Shown: positions 47,168 through 55,218 of the stretch, piece by piece | Position numbering within the stretch: position 1 is the first letter of the stretch | Layout of the letters: each line of letters starts with the position of its first letter | NCBI GenBank assembly: GCA_050953445.1 | Contig: JBMNMS010000001.1 | Span: 558,001-622,000 of the forward strand | Reading direction: 5' to 3' | DNA: 64,000 bases | Origin: JBMNMS01 sp050953445 | Lineage (GTDB): Bacteria > Bacillota > Clostridia > Peptostreptococcales > Anaerovoracaceae | Notes under the pieces: model-generated | Databases searched by the model: none | Seen by the model: only the letters and a program-made list of their open reading frames with translations | Told to the model about the DNA's origin: nothing | Program-made: the position numbers and the translations under genes

Positions 47168-47924
47168 CTTTGGAGCAATGAAAAGATATATTGATGGTCA
47201 GAACAACCGCCCTTTAATTGAAAAGCTGATTGAGGACAAGCCATATAGTCGTATGCTTTCGGAACTGAAACAGCTTGCCGAGGACAAAGGCTATACTGCT
47301 GAATGGCTGAAAAAACAGACTGCGGAGCTTAACAAGGAATATTATGCTCTTTGTGAAAAAGCAGTTATTGAAAATCGCCAGACGCTTGACAAGGCAATGG
47401 CAGAATACAAGCAAGCAAATGATATTTACTTCGAGCATAACTATTCAGCCGCCGATCATGCAGATATACAGTTTTTGCAGAACCTCATTAGAACACGCCT
47501 TGTAAATGAGTGCCAGAATCAACCTGTATTGGCGGAGCGTGTAATTGCTGAATACATCAATACGCAGAAAGGCGCAAGAGCGATTATGTTTTTAGCTAAT
47601 GACCCCGAAATTAGCAGGGACTCCCAAATTAGTGAAGTGTTAAAAAGCCATTACACCACCGCTACACAGAACGCACAGTCGGCGGCAGAAAAACGCTTCT
47701 ATGCGGATAAAGAAGCGGCACTCAATAAAATGATGAGTGAAATTAATCCGCTGACATTTAATGATGTGCTTGGTACTGCTATGCTCAGTGAAGCGTCCGA
47801 GTGGGTAGGTATGGATAAGGCAGAAAAAGTAGGTAACATTTATTTTCCCGAACCGAAACAGCCGAGGTTGCCCAGCATGGAAGAAGTAAATCCGTGGTAT
47901 GAATCGCTTTCGGCGCAGGGGTAA
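47160..47924 (+). CDS. Hypothetical helical protein of the tape-measure operon
   Basis: A 254-residue, soluble, largely helical protein (MSNFGAMKRYIDGQNNRPLI; ELNKEYYALCEKAVIENRQT; coiled-coil-like middle). I do not recognise its family. ATG 47160 has GGAGATTGAAG upstream and overlaps the previous gene; an ATG at 47151 is possible. By position it could be a chaperone or scaffold for the tape measure, but nothing in the sequence shows that. Confidence 0.65.
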   Translation: MSNFGAMKRYIDGQNNRPLIEKLIEDKPYSRMLSELKQLAEDKGYTAEWLKKQTAELNKEYYALCEKAVIENRQTLDKAMAEYKQANDIYFEHNYSAADHADIQFLQNLIRTRLVNECQNQPVLAERVIAEYINTQKGARAIMFLANDPEISRDSQISEVLKSHYTTATQNAQSAAEKRFYADKEAALNKMMSEINPLTFNDVLGTAMLSEASEWVGMDKAEKVGNIYFPEPKQPRLPSMEEVNPWYESLSAQG

Positions 47925-47937
47925 GGGGTGAGTAAAA

Positions 47938-48315
47938 ATGTTTTTCGATAGCTATTTCAATATGGAGTTCACAGAAAGAAAGCCAAGTGATTACAGCTAC
48001 AATGTAATTGCCGAGCAAAAAGAGCCAGATATACAGCCAAACGGTAGTATAACAGCAACGCTCAACTTCGGGAGGGGTGAAAAAGACCCTATAAAACCAC
48101 ACCAAAGTCATAGCAAATCAAACGAAACTATATACAGCGATACTGAAAGTAATACTAAATCAGTTGATACTGTACACGCAGAACCACGAGATTTGCCCAC
48201 TATGGCGTTTGATGATACTGACACCAGTATTACCATTGATAGCATAGAAAACGCCGATATACAGGCAGATAACAAACGTCCTTCCTCTAACTTTGCCAAA
48301 GCGAGAATAATTTAG
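47938..48315 (+). CDS. Hypothetical protein
   Basis: A 125-residue, polar, low-complexity protein rich in Ser, Thr and Asp (DTVHAEPRDLPTMAFDDTDTS) with no membrane segment or recognised domain. It starts 14 bases after the preceding gene with AGGGGTGAG upstream. It may be largely disordered. Confidence 0.55.
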   Translation: MFFDSYFNMEFTERKPSDYSYNVIAEQKEPDIQPNGSITATLNFGRGEKDPIKPHQSHSKSNETIYSDTESNTKSVDTVHAEPRDLPTMAFDDTDTSITIDSIENADIQADNKRPSSNFAKARII

Positions 48316-48390
48316 ATACACGCAGATACACGCAAAAAGAGGTACAGACCGTTACAATCCAACAAAGAATAATTTTAGGGGGTGTTTTAC

Positions 48391-48783
48391 ATGGATAACG
48401 ATAAAATCGAGAAGATTGCAGGACTAACAACAAAGCAATCGGCTTTTCTAATCGAGTATGCCAAGACCGATAATCTCTCACAGGCTTGCCGAGTGGCAAA
48501 TATCAATCGGTCAACTGGATATAAGTATTTAGAGAACGAGGATTTTCAACTCGCTTTACAGCAGATGAAAACTAAAATCGTCAATGCCGCATGGACAAAA
48601 ATGTCGAGTAATTTAGAAATGGCAGTTGCTAAGGTTTTAGCCATTCTGAATGACCCGAACACAACCACCAACGCAAAGCTTCGGGCGGCAGAACTCGTAT
48701 TTACTTATACTGCTCGACATGCTGATGGGCGGGAGATTATAGCGAGAATGGAAAGATTGGAGGAACTTTTCAATGCAGAGTAA
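48391..48783 (+). CDS. Small-terminase-like helix-turn-helix protein
   Basis: A 130-residue protein with an N-terminal helix-turn-helix (residues about 12-45: TTKQSAFLIEYAKTDNLSQA then NINRSTGYKYLENEDFQ) and a helical C-terminal part. This is the pattern of phage small terminase subunits of the phBC6A51 type, which bind the packaging site. No large terminase is present in the element. ATG 48391 follows AGGGGGTG. In phage satellites a lone small terminase redirects a helper's packaging; that role is inference here. Confidence 0.75.
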   Translation: MDNDKIEKIAGLTTKQSAFLIEYAKTDNLSQACRVANINRSTGYKYLENEDFQLALQQMKTKIVNAAWTKMSSNLEMAVAKVLAILNDPNTTTNAKLRAAELVFTYTARHADGREIIARMERLEELFNAE

Positions 48784-48940
48784 AGTATTGTTACAGCGAG
48801 TGAAAAAGCTGGAAAAGAAGCTTCTCAAGGAAAAGACTATTTTCGTCTTTTTTGAAGAGCCAACAGACGCACAACTCGCTAAGATTCCAGAGGGCGCAGA
48901 TGTCATAGTCTATACAGGCGAAGACGAAATTGAAGATTAA
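48773..48940 (+). CDS. Small hypothetical protein overlapping the terminase-like gene
   Basis: A 55-residue protein (MQSKVLLQRVKKLEKKLLKE, then FVFFEEPTDAQLAKIPEGAD) with an N-terminal Leu/Lys helix and an acidic end. It begins inside the last codons of the terminase-like gene, with GGAGGAAC upstream, so it looks like a coupled gene. No family recognised. Confidence 0.6.
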   Translation: MQSKVLLQRVKKLEKKLLKEKTIFVFFEEPTDAQLAKIPEGADVIVYTGEDEIED

Positions 48941-48944
48941 ATAA

Positions 48945-48988
48945 AGTCGGCTATACAGTGTGTGCTTATCCTGTATAGCCGATTTTAT
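48945..48988. terminator. Bidirectional terminator
   Basis: TCGGCTATACAG and CTGTATAGCCGA form a perfect 12-bp stem with A/T-rich flanks between two convergent genes. Confidence 0.8.
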
Positions 48989-48993
48989 TTATT

Positions 48994-50511
48994 TTATATA
49001 GTCTGATACAAGCCGAGTATGCTGTTAAAAAACTCTACGAACTCGCCGAGAGTAATAGAAGCAGTCGGCTTAAAATCCGCTCTATCTCTAATCCAGTCAT
49101 GGGCAACGGCAGTTTGTACAGCCTTTACCGCCCAACCGTCATATTTGATATTTTGCAGAGTATAATTCTCACTTTTGACGAAGCGAGTTAAAACGGTTAG
49201 AGCGTGTGCCCATGTCAACCGCCCATTCGGGTTATAGAAGCCATTTCCAACACCGTCTATAATGCCCGCCTTTGTAACCATAGCCACATGGCGGCTATAT
49301 GAAGCATTAGCGGGAACATCAGTAAAGGTGCATTGCGCTGTATCATATTTAGCCAGAGTATTAGCGTCCAACAAATGATAGATGATAGTAGCCAACTGCG
49401 CTCTTGTCAAATAATCATCAGCTTTACCACCGCTGTAACCGTCCAATGCAACGGAGCGGGAAACATCAAGTACAGCATTTCCACAGGCAAGAGAACGTAC
49501 AGGCGTTACAGCAGGCTGCACAATAGGCGCAGTCGTGGTTGTAGTGGGTCGGGAGGGTCTTTGTACCGGCGGCGTATAATCGCCATCATCGCCGTTATCG
49601 CCCGGCTGTGGGTTGGGTTGTGGGTTAGGCTCTGGCTCTGGTTCGGGGTTAGGGGTGGGCGGAGCAAATCTTTCTGCCGCAGCTTCATCAGTCAGATATA
49701 CTAATTTAGTCAAAGCAGTATAAGAAATAGGCAAGGTAATCTTTTTCCCTGTTGCTTCATCATAAAAGCCCTCGCCCTCTGTCATGCCGCCTGTCATGCT
49801 CAACGTGCCGAAAGAATGAATATCAGTACCCATTCCCTCGTTCGTTGCTGTATTTCCGTATATATGGCAATCAGAAACAGTAAGAACGCCAGCATTTAGA
49901 ATACCGCCGCCAGATTCGCCTACACCGCCTGTAATAGTGGTGTTGTCAATAGTAAGCTCGCCGTTATTGTTAATGCCACCGCCATCGAGTGTACAGCCTT
50001 TTATCTCGACTTCCGCATTCGACATGATTTTTACTGCTCTATCTATACGCCCATAGAAAGAACAATCTTCAATGACAACCTTGTTTATATCCATGTTGCC
50101 TGTGATACTGATACAACTGCTCCCCTGCTCTCCTGTTACATTAAAGGTGCAGTTACGAATAACGGCGGGGGTAGATGTGGAGAAGTTAATGACAATAGTA
50201 GACGAACCTACATTGTCCGAAACTGTAAAACCATCTAATACAGCATTATCACGCAGTTCCAATAATGTGCCGCTTGAATAGCCGCTTGCCCTTGTGATGG
50301 TAATTTGCTTATCGGTACTAATAGCGCCAGTCAAAACAATTCTTTGATTGACTTCTATTGTATCACCATCTACGGCGGCGGCAACGACATTTTGCAGTTC
50401 TTCCATAGAGCCGACAGAAATAGCCGTTGTCGGTTCTTCAGCCGCAAAAGCTGTTGTTACCATGCTAAACAGCAAGGTCAGGGTTAGTAGTACGCTTAAT
50501 AGTCTTTTCAT
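48994..50511 (-). CDS. SLH surface protein with beta-helix domain, cargo of inner element
   Basis: A 505-residue exported protein. The signal peptide is KRLLSVLLTLTLLFSMVTTAFA. Residues about 30-270 form a right-handed beta-helix-like domain with repeats such as INNNGELTIDNTTITGGVG and GGGILNAGVLTVSDCHIYGN. A Pro-rich spacer (PNPEPEPEPNPQPNPQPGDN) leads to SLH-type repeats (LTRAQLATIIYHLLD; FTDVPANASYSRHVAMVTKA; LTWAHALTVLTRFV). ATG 50511 follows GGAGGAAATCAA. It is the only inner-element gene near here on minus and resembles in layout the chromosomal SLH giant at 35587. It may alter the host surface. Confidence 0.85.
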   Translation of the reverse strand: MKRLLSVLLTLTLLFSMVTTAFAAEEPTTAISVGSMEELQNVVAAAVDGDTIEVNQRIVLTGAISTDKQITITRASGYSSGTLLELRDNAVLDGFTVSDNVGSSTIVINFSTSTPAVIRNCTFNVTGEQGSSCISITGNMDINKVVIEDCSFYGRIDRAVKIMSNAEVEIKGCTLDGGGINNNGELTIDNTTITGGVGESGGGILNAGVLTVSDCHIYGNTATNEGMGTDIHSFGTLSMTGGMTEGEGFYDEATGKKITLPISYTALTKLVYLTDEAAAERFAPPTPNPEPEPEPNPQPNPQPGDNGDDGDYTPPVQRPSRPTTTTTAPIVQPAVTPVRSLACGNAVLDVSRSVALDGYSGGKADDYLTRAQLATIIYHLLDANTLAKYDTAQCTFTDVPANASYSRHVAMVTKAGIIDGVGNGFYNPNGRLTWAHALTVLTRFVKSENYTLQNIKYDGWAVKAVQTAVAHDWIRDRADFKPTASITLGEFVEFFNSILGLYQTI

Positions 50512-50557
50512 TTGATTTCCTCCAGTTCTTTTAATAAGTAACATCTATATAAACACA

Positions 50558-50586
50558 ACAACGCAGCATGGCGTGTGCTGCGTTGT
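50558..50586. repeat. Perfect 11-bp hairpin upstream of the SLH cargo gene
   Basis: ACAACGCAGCA and TGCTGCGTTGT surround a seven-base loop, about 50 bases upstream of the minus-strand SLH start. It could be an operator or an RNA leader structure; there is no T run. Confidence 0.6.
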
Positions 50587-51074
50587 ACAGTGGCGTATGG
50601 TTATTTAATATGGAAACATATAAACGTGGTGCAGAACGCCGCACAGCCGCCTATAAACCGCCGAGGGAAGATATAGAAGATAGAACACAATACACAAGTC
50701 ATAGCAATAGTATAGAAAACGGTGGTTAAATGTAAATAGATAAATATAAAAGTAAATGTAATAAATCTATACGATATAGCACTCTGAAAACATGGTATTA
50801 TCTACATTACAATAAACCATCGTTTTTTAGTAAGTGATACATACACGACGATTATAAAAACATGACAGCATACCTATATAGCATTATCTATCTACTAATA
50901 CAGCATGGCACAACAATAAACGCCATACAGATAACCGACATGAAGCAGTTACCCGCATGGCGGGGGTGGGGTACCCGATATATACGGCAGATGGATATAG
51001 ATGGTCGCTCGCACAGCATAGCGGGATTTTTTTCGAGTCTTTTCAAATATGCTCGCTAAAAAATATCGGCTATT
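50587..51074. other. AT-rich gene-free stretch in inner element
   Basis: About 490 bases with no convincing gene. It is AT-rich with many TATA-like words and short repeats. It may contain the SLH gene's promoter and control region; no clear origin or transfer site was recognised. Confidence 0.5.
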
Positions 51075-51572
51075 TTAGATATACTCGGCTTGCTTAAAAA
51101 ACTCCTGTACTTTCTTAAAACTGTCGATGTAGCCACGCAGATTAAATGCGGCGGTTCTGCCTGTTTTAGCAAAATACAATTCTAACGCCTTTTGATAGTC
51201 CTCTATGGAAATCTCGCCTTTGAGCAGTTTATAGAAATCTACATTCATCGCTTCATGGCGGGGTTGACTGGAATAGATACCGTCTGTAAAGGTTTGTGAA
51301 GCAGATTGAGGACTTGAATTAGAGTTCTCCGCCATATACTTCAAGAAAGCTGTTCTATACAGCTTCTTTTTTTGCCTAAAATCCTCGGTACTTGTGATTT
51401 TTATAGTTTTATTTTTCCTCGGCAAGTTATTTATAGCGTATTCACAGCATTGCACAACAAGTTGATTAAACGAGATATTTTCAAATGCCGCTATTTCTTC
51501 GAGCCGTTCTATTAGTTCGTCTGGCAGACGGAGCGTTTTATTTGTCGATTCTTGTTTCTGTATGATGAACAT
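51075..51572 (-). CDS. Ribbon-helix-helix-type DNA-binding protein
   Basis: A 165-residue protein with an N-terminal ribbon-helix-helix pattern (residues about 10-48, NKTLRLPDELIERLEEIAA then ENISFNQLVVQCCEYAINN), followed by a basic linker and a helical C-terminal domain with no known family. ATG 51572 has AAAGGAGGTAGG upstream. It is divergent from the resolvase gene across 160 bases, so it may regulate the element's recombination genes. Confidence 0.75.
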   Translation of the reverse strand: MFIIQKQESTNKTLRLPDELIERLEEIAAFENISFNQLVVQCCEYAINNLPRKNKTIKITSTEDFRQKKKLYRTAFLKYMAENSNSSPQSASQTFTDGIYSSQPRHEAMNVDFYKLLKGEISIEDYQKALELYFAKTGRTAAFNLRGYIDSFKKVQEFFKQAEYI

Positions 51573-51733
51573 AAAACCTACCTCCTTTTATATAATTGTA
51601 CCTATAAGCAGGTAAGTATAACATACGCTATTATTGCAATGTAATTTATCTTGCGTTTTAGGGTTTACAAGAACAACGTAATATATTATAATGATTTTGC
51701 GCCGAGTATGTTTGAAAAAGGGGGTGATGAAAA

Positions 51734-52357
51734 ATGAAGTTTGGATATGCAAGGGTTAGCACCGACGCACAGAGCCTTGATAGGCAAGTGGACGCTTTGA
51801 ATAAATACGGCGTTAATGAGTTGCTGACTGAAAAAATGACAGGCACAAAACAAAACCGCCCTGAGCTGAATAGGCTTATAGACAAAATGCGTGAGGGCGA
51901 CACCGTTGTTATTGAAAGCCTATCAAGGTTAGGGCGTTCAACAAAAGACTTGCTTGCTATGGTGGAGTTATTCAGTGAGCGGGGCGTTACACTGGTAAGC
52001 CTAAAAGAAAACATTGATATTAGCACACCGACTGGAAAGCTACTGCTTACAGTCCTTTCTGCTCTCTGCCAGTTTGAGCGTGATTTAACGGTACAGCGCA
52101 CAAATGAGGGTTTAACGGCGGCGAGAGCAAGAGGTCGCAAAGGCGGCAGACCGCCGACAGATAAAAAAACAATCGAAAAAGCCTTAAAACTCCATGATGC
52201 AAAGGCTATGAGTGTTTCAGAAATCTGTGAGGTTTGTGGAATATCACAAGGTACGCTATATAAGGCAATCAATGAACGAAAAGAAAAGGAGATTGAAAAT
52301 GGAGAAAAGCAAACAAGATTTAAGCACATTGACCCCTCATCCTCTTTACCAGATTGA
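51734..52357 (+). CDS. Tn3-type serine resolvase/invertase
   Basis: A 207-residue site-specific recombinase. The catalytic serine lies in KFGYARVSTDAQ and the arginines in IESLSRLGRST. The Hin-like C-terminal helix-turn-helix is at about residues 160-185 (SVSEICEVCGISQGTLYKAI). ATG 51734 follows AAAGGGGGTGATG. The upstream gap has short inverted words (TACCTATAAGCAGGTA) that might belong to a res site. It may resolve multimers of the excised circle. Confidence 0.9.
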   Translation: MKFGYARVSTDAQSLDRQVDALNKYGVNELLTEKMTGTKQNRPELNRLIDKMREGDTVVIESLSRLGRSTKDLLAMVELFSERGVTLVSLKENIDISTPTGKLLLTVLSALCQFERDLTVQRTNEGLTAARARGRKGGRPPTDKKTIEKALKLHDAKAMSVSEICEVCGISQGTLYKAINERKEKEIENGEKQTRFKHIDPSSSLPD

Positions 52358-52601
52358 AAAGCCATTATGTTCAGCGGTAAGCGTTAAGACGGAGAATGAA
52401 ATTGAAATCGCAAAGATAAACGAAAGATTGTTACGGATTGCAGAAGCCAATCCGCACAGACGCTGCCCCTTTTTCTCTCCAGAACTGCGAAAAAAAAGAA
52501 GAAAAATGAAAAAAGAAGCAAAACTGGCGAAGAAGAAATCTCGTCTGATTTTTATGGCTGATGGCGAATGGAAGTCAAGAATAAAATTAGAGGGGAAATG
52601 A
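52299..52601 (+). CDS. Hypothetical basic protein
   Basis: A 100-residue protein with a strongly basic C-terminal half (PHRRCPFFSPELRKKRRKMK; AKLAKKKSRLIF). It starts inside the last part of the resolvase gene in another frame, with AAGGAGATTGAAA upstream, so it appears coupled to it. It may bind nucleic acid; no family recognised. Confidence 0.55.
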   Translation: MEKSKQDLSTLTPHPLYQIEKPLCSAVSVKTENEIEIAKINERLLRIAEANPHRRCPFFSPELRKKRRKMKKEAKLAKKKSRLIFMADGEWKSRIKLEGK

Positions 52602-52611
52602 AATCAGCAAA

Positions 52612-52637
52612 TAAGCTAAAGCATGCGCTTTAGCTTA
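52612..52637. repeat. Perfect hairpin between small genes
   Basis: TAAGCTAAAGC and GCTTTAGCTTA form a perfect 11-bp stem around ATGC. It has no strong T run; it might be an operator or weak terminator. Confidence 0.6.
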
Positions 52638-52697
52638 GTACCGATTAGAAAAATCAAGTATCAAAAATCAAAAAATATGGGCAAGGAGTGTAGAAAG

Positions 52698-53270
52698 ATG
52701 TTACAAGATTTATTCGGCAATATTGGAGCAATAATATTTCCAATTCTTGTATTTGCGGGTGTGGTGGCTCTAATTTACATAAAGAAAAAAGCCGCCTCTA
52801 AAGCTAAACAGGAAATGGCGGAGCGGGGTGTTTTTGCTGAATTAGCGGGCATTCATTGGTACGGACTTCCAGCTAACGAAAGCGCAAAGGTGTTTATCGA
52901 CCTGTCTAATGATAGAATTGCTTTCAGAGCAAAGAACGGTAACGACATATTGAGTATTACAAAAGAGCAGATTATTGCTATTTCTTCAAGGTCTGAAAAA
53001 GAGATTATCAGCAGTATCACGAAAGGCACAACAAAAGGCGGTGTCGGTGCGGCGGCTGTCGGCGGTGCATTGCTCGGTCCTGCGGGATTGGTGGCAGGTG
53101 CAGTAGTAGGAAAAAAGAGAAATCAGTCTGAAACCAAAAACAAGACGAAAAATCATCTTTATTTCGTGCTGAAAAGCAATACCCAGTACGGCGAGATTGC
53201 TTTAGAAGTAAGGAGCAAGGGAAAACTGCGACGGTTTGTGGATATGTGTAACTCTGCCCTACTTAGATAA
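52698..53270 (+). CDS. Membrane-anchored protein with glycine-zipper segment
   Basis: A 190-residue protein with an N-terminal membrane helix (residues about 8-28, IGAIIFPILVFAGVVALIYI), a soluble domain (about 45-110, KVFIDLSNDRIAFRAKNGN) that looks like a PH-like or SHOCT-related fold, and a Gly/Ala-rich second hydrophobic segment (GGVGAAAVGGALLGPAGLVA) of glycine-zipper type. Function unknown. ATG 52698 follows AAGGAGTGTAG. It immediately precedes the recombinase gene and is likely on the same transcript. Confidence 0.65.
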   Translation: MLQDLFGNIGAIIFPILVFAGVVALIYIKKKAASKAKQEMAERGVFAELAGIHWYGLPANESAKVFIDLSNDRIAFRAKNGNDILSITKEQIIAISSRSEKEIISSITKGTTKGGVGAAAVGGALLGPAGLVAGAVVGKKRNQSETKNKTKNHLYFVLKSNTQYGEIALEVRSKGKLRRFVDMCNSALLR

Positions 53271-53285
53271 AGGAACGGTGAGAAA

Positions 53286-54983
53286 ATGACAAGGGAAAAA
53301 ATATGTGCTTACTGTCGGGTAAGCACGAAAGACAAAGAACAATTAAGTTCCATTGAAAATCAGATAAGCTATTTCGAGCGGGAGTTTGGCGAGAATGATA
53401 GATTTGAATTTGTACATCTTTACAGTGATTGCGGGCGTAGCGGTACGAGCCTAAAAAGACCCGACTTTGACAAAATGATTGCAGACGCAGGCATTGATAA
53501 AAGTAAAATGGACGGAGATTTATACCTTATCACAGGCAAGCCACGATTTACCCGCATACTTGTAAAAAACACAAGCCGTTTTGCTCGTAATGTCAGCGCA
53601 GATATGCTTTTGAAAACGCTTACGAAGAATGGCGTATATGTTGATTTTGTAGATACAGGTTTGTCTACTGAACGAGCCGCCGACATTCTGACACTTCAAG
53701 TATTACAGGTGCTTGATGAAAACGAAAGCCGAGATAAAAGCCGCAAGGTGCTGTTCGGTATAGAGGAAGGCATAAAGCGGGGCAATATTCATACCCATGG
53801 CAATTTATATGGCTACAAATACTATCCAAAACCCGAAAACAGGCTTGAAATCATCGAGGAAGAAGCCGAAGTTATACGGCTGATTTTTGATTTGTATGTT
53901 AATCATAATATGGGTGTTCACCGTATCAGACAGCACCTAATTGAACATGGTATGTTTGCAAGGAGTGGCAAGCCTTTTAGTGAGCGAGGTTTGCGGGTTA
54001 TGATACAGAACGAAACTTATTCGGGGCGAGCTGTTCGTAAGAAGTTCACTAATGGCTTAATCTTCAATAAACACGCTACAAGGGAAACAGGACAAGCAGT
54101 TATCTTTGAAACTGATAAAGTACCAGCCATTATCTCTATAGAAACATTTGAAAAAGCGCAAAAGGTTTTAGAGAGCAGAGTACAGCACTCTACGCAAAAA
54201 GGTATTCATAGGGGCAAGACGCTCTTTGCAGGAAAAATTATATGCGGCTGTTGCGGTAGCACCTATTACGCTTCGAGTAGTGATAATATTAAATCGGCTG
54301 GCGGTCGGGTTAGGTCATACGCTTGTAAGCTGAAACGGACAATGAACAGAGATAAAGACGGTAACAGGGTTATGCTCTGCAATAATCGGAATGTATCGGA
54401 AACGGAATTAAATCAATTCATTTATGGGAGTTCTTACGCTTATAATCTTTGGGAAAAAGCGGAGTTCGGCTCATTGGCTCTAAACTCTCTTACAGTTGCA
54501 TTGATGACGAGGATAAACAAACAGGATATTGAAGCTATCAATGACCTTAAACAGCAATTAGAATTGGTGCAAGAGAAGAAAAACAAATTGTTAGGACTGT
54601 ATTTGGAAAACTCTTTTACGAAAGAACAGCTTGACGCTCATATAGAACCTTTGAAGGAAGAAGAAAAAGAACTCGGCTCTAAAATCAAGGCACTGTCGAA
54701 AAGCAATGATGAAATATATTCAGATATAAAGGAAATCGAGGAAACTATCAGCTATTTAGATACGGTCAGAGAAAAAACAAGCAGAGAACTGGAAAGCGGA
54801 AAGTTTACAGCGACAAAAGAGGAAATATTAGCAGACATAGACCATATTACAGTCAGAGAGGACGGGAAACTGGCAGTACGCTATAAGGCGTTTGAGGAAA
54901 TCGAAAGGCTGATGGATAAACATAGACACTTCATTCCGATAGAAAAACAGATACAATTTGGTATCGCTCGGAGGGTGTCATAA
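53286..54983 (+). CDS. Large serine recombinase of the inner element
   Basis: A 565-residue integrase/excisionase. The catalytic domain is at residues 1-160 with the nucleophile Ser in ICAYCRVSTKD and arginines in RIL VKNTSRFARN. The recombinase domain runs from about 175 to 290 (GNLYGYKYYPKPENRLEIIE in parts). A zinc ribbon is at IICGCCGSTYYASS, and a coiled coil occupies about 410-510. It is the gene nearest to the right end of the inner element and is the probable enzyme for the TCGTT-core integration. It differs clearly from the recombinase it has interrupted. Confidence 0.93.
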   Translation: MTREKICAYCRVSTKDKEQLSSIENQISYFEREFGENDRFEFVHLYSDCGRSGTSLKRPDFDKMIADAGIDKSKMDGDLYLITGKPRFTRILVKNTSRFARNVSADMLLKTLTKNGVYVDFVDTGLSTERAADILTLQVLQVLDENESRDKSRKVLFGIEEGIKRGNIHTHGNLYGYKYYPKPENRLEIIEEEAEVIRLIFDLYVNHNMGVHRIRQHLIEHGMFARSGKPFSERGLRVMIQNETYSGRAVRKKFTNGLIFNKHATRETGQAVIFETDKVPAIISIETFEKAQKVLESRVQHSTQKGIHRGKTLFAGKIICGCCGSTYYASSSDNIKSAGGRVRSYACKLKRTMNRDKDGNRVMLCNNRNVSETELNQFIYGSSYAYNLWEKAEFGSLALNSLTVALMTRINKQDIEAINDLKQQLELVQEKKNKLLGLYLENSFTKEQLDAHIEPLKEEEKELGSKIKALSKSNDEIYSDIKEIEETISYLDTVREKTSRELESGKFTATKEEILADIDHITVREDGKLAVRYKAFEEIERLMDKHRHFIPIEKQIQFGIARRVS

Positions 54984-55000
54984 AATGAAATACTACGGTT

Positions 55001-55034
55001 AAGAAGTCGCTTCTGTAATAGGAAGTGGCTTCTT
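55001..55034 (+). terminator. Terminator after the inner recombinase
   Basis: AAGAAGTCGCTTC and GGAAGTGGCTTCTT pair with wobbles around a short loop, followed by TTTC. Confidence 0.5.
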
Positions 55035-55061
55035 TCATTCTGCGACTACTCTCGCCTAATT

Positions 55062-55146
55062 CTCGTGGCGCTCTCGTGGTTTTAGCACATAGCCCCACAA
55101 AGTACCCATCAAACAGTAAAACCGCCTACAACCGTTGCTCTCGTGG
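55062..55146. repeat. Three subterminal CTCGTGG repeats, right end
   Basis: CTCGTGG occurs at 55062, 55073 and 55140 in the same direction. The complementary copies at the left end make an inverted arrangement. Confidence 0.55.
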
Positions 55147-55191
55147 CGATACGGCTATGGGCGGATTTTATTGATAATAGCGGCAAAAGTT

Positions 55192-55218
55192 TACCGTTGA
55201 AATGTAGTATATATCGTT
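55192..55218. other. attR of the inner element
   Basis: The arm, the complement of TACTACATTTCAACGGTA, is at 55192-55209, followed by TATA and the core TCGTT at 55214-55218. Beyond it the N-terminal recombinase fragment begins on minus. Confidence 0.85.

Larger units (their letters stand above)
42985..55218 (+). mobile_element. Inner serine-recombinase integrative element, about 12.2 kb
   Basis: It is bounded by the direct repeat TCGTT (42985-42989 and 55214-55218), which occurs once in the reconstructed target. The ends carry an 18-bp inverted repeat, TACTACATTTCAACGGTA (42997-43014 and its complement 55192-55209). The joined ends form a 50-bp quasi-palindrome centred within TCGTT, as in a serine-integrase attP. 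Its own large serine recombinase (53286-54983) is next to the right end. Cargo includes a tape-measure-like protein, a small-terminase-like protein, an SLH surface protein and a resolvase. No transposase or conjugation genes are seen. Confidence 0.9.

Noticed and set aside
42985..55218. The 5-bp direct repeat and terminal inverted repeats as signs of a Tn3- or Mu-type transposon
   Set aside because: No Tn3 or DDE transposase is present. The inverted arms centre on the repeat when the ends are joined, and a large serine recombinase lies at the end, which fits attP arms and a shared core better.
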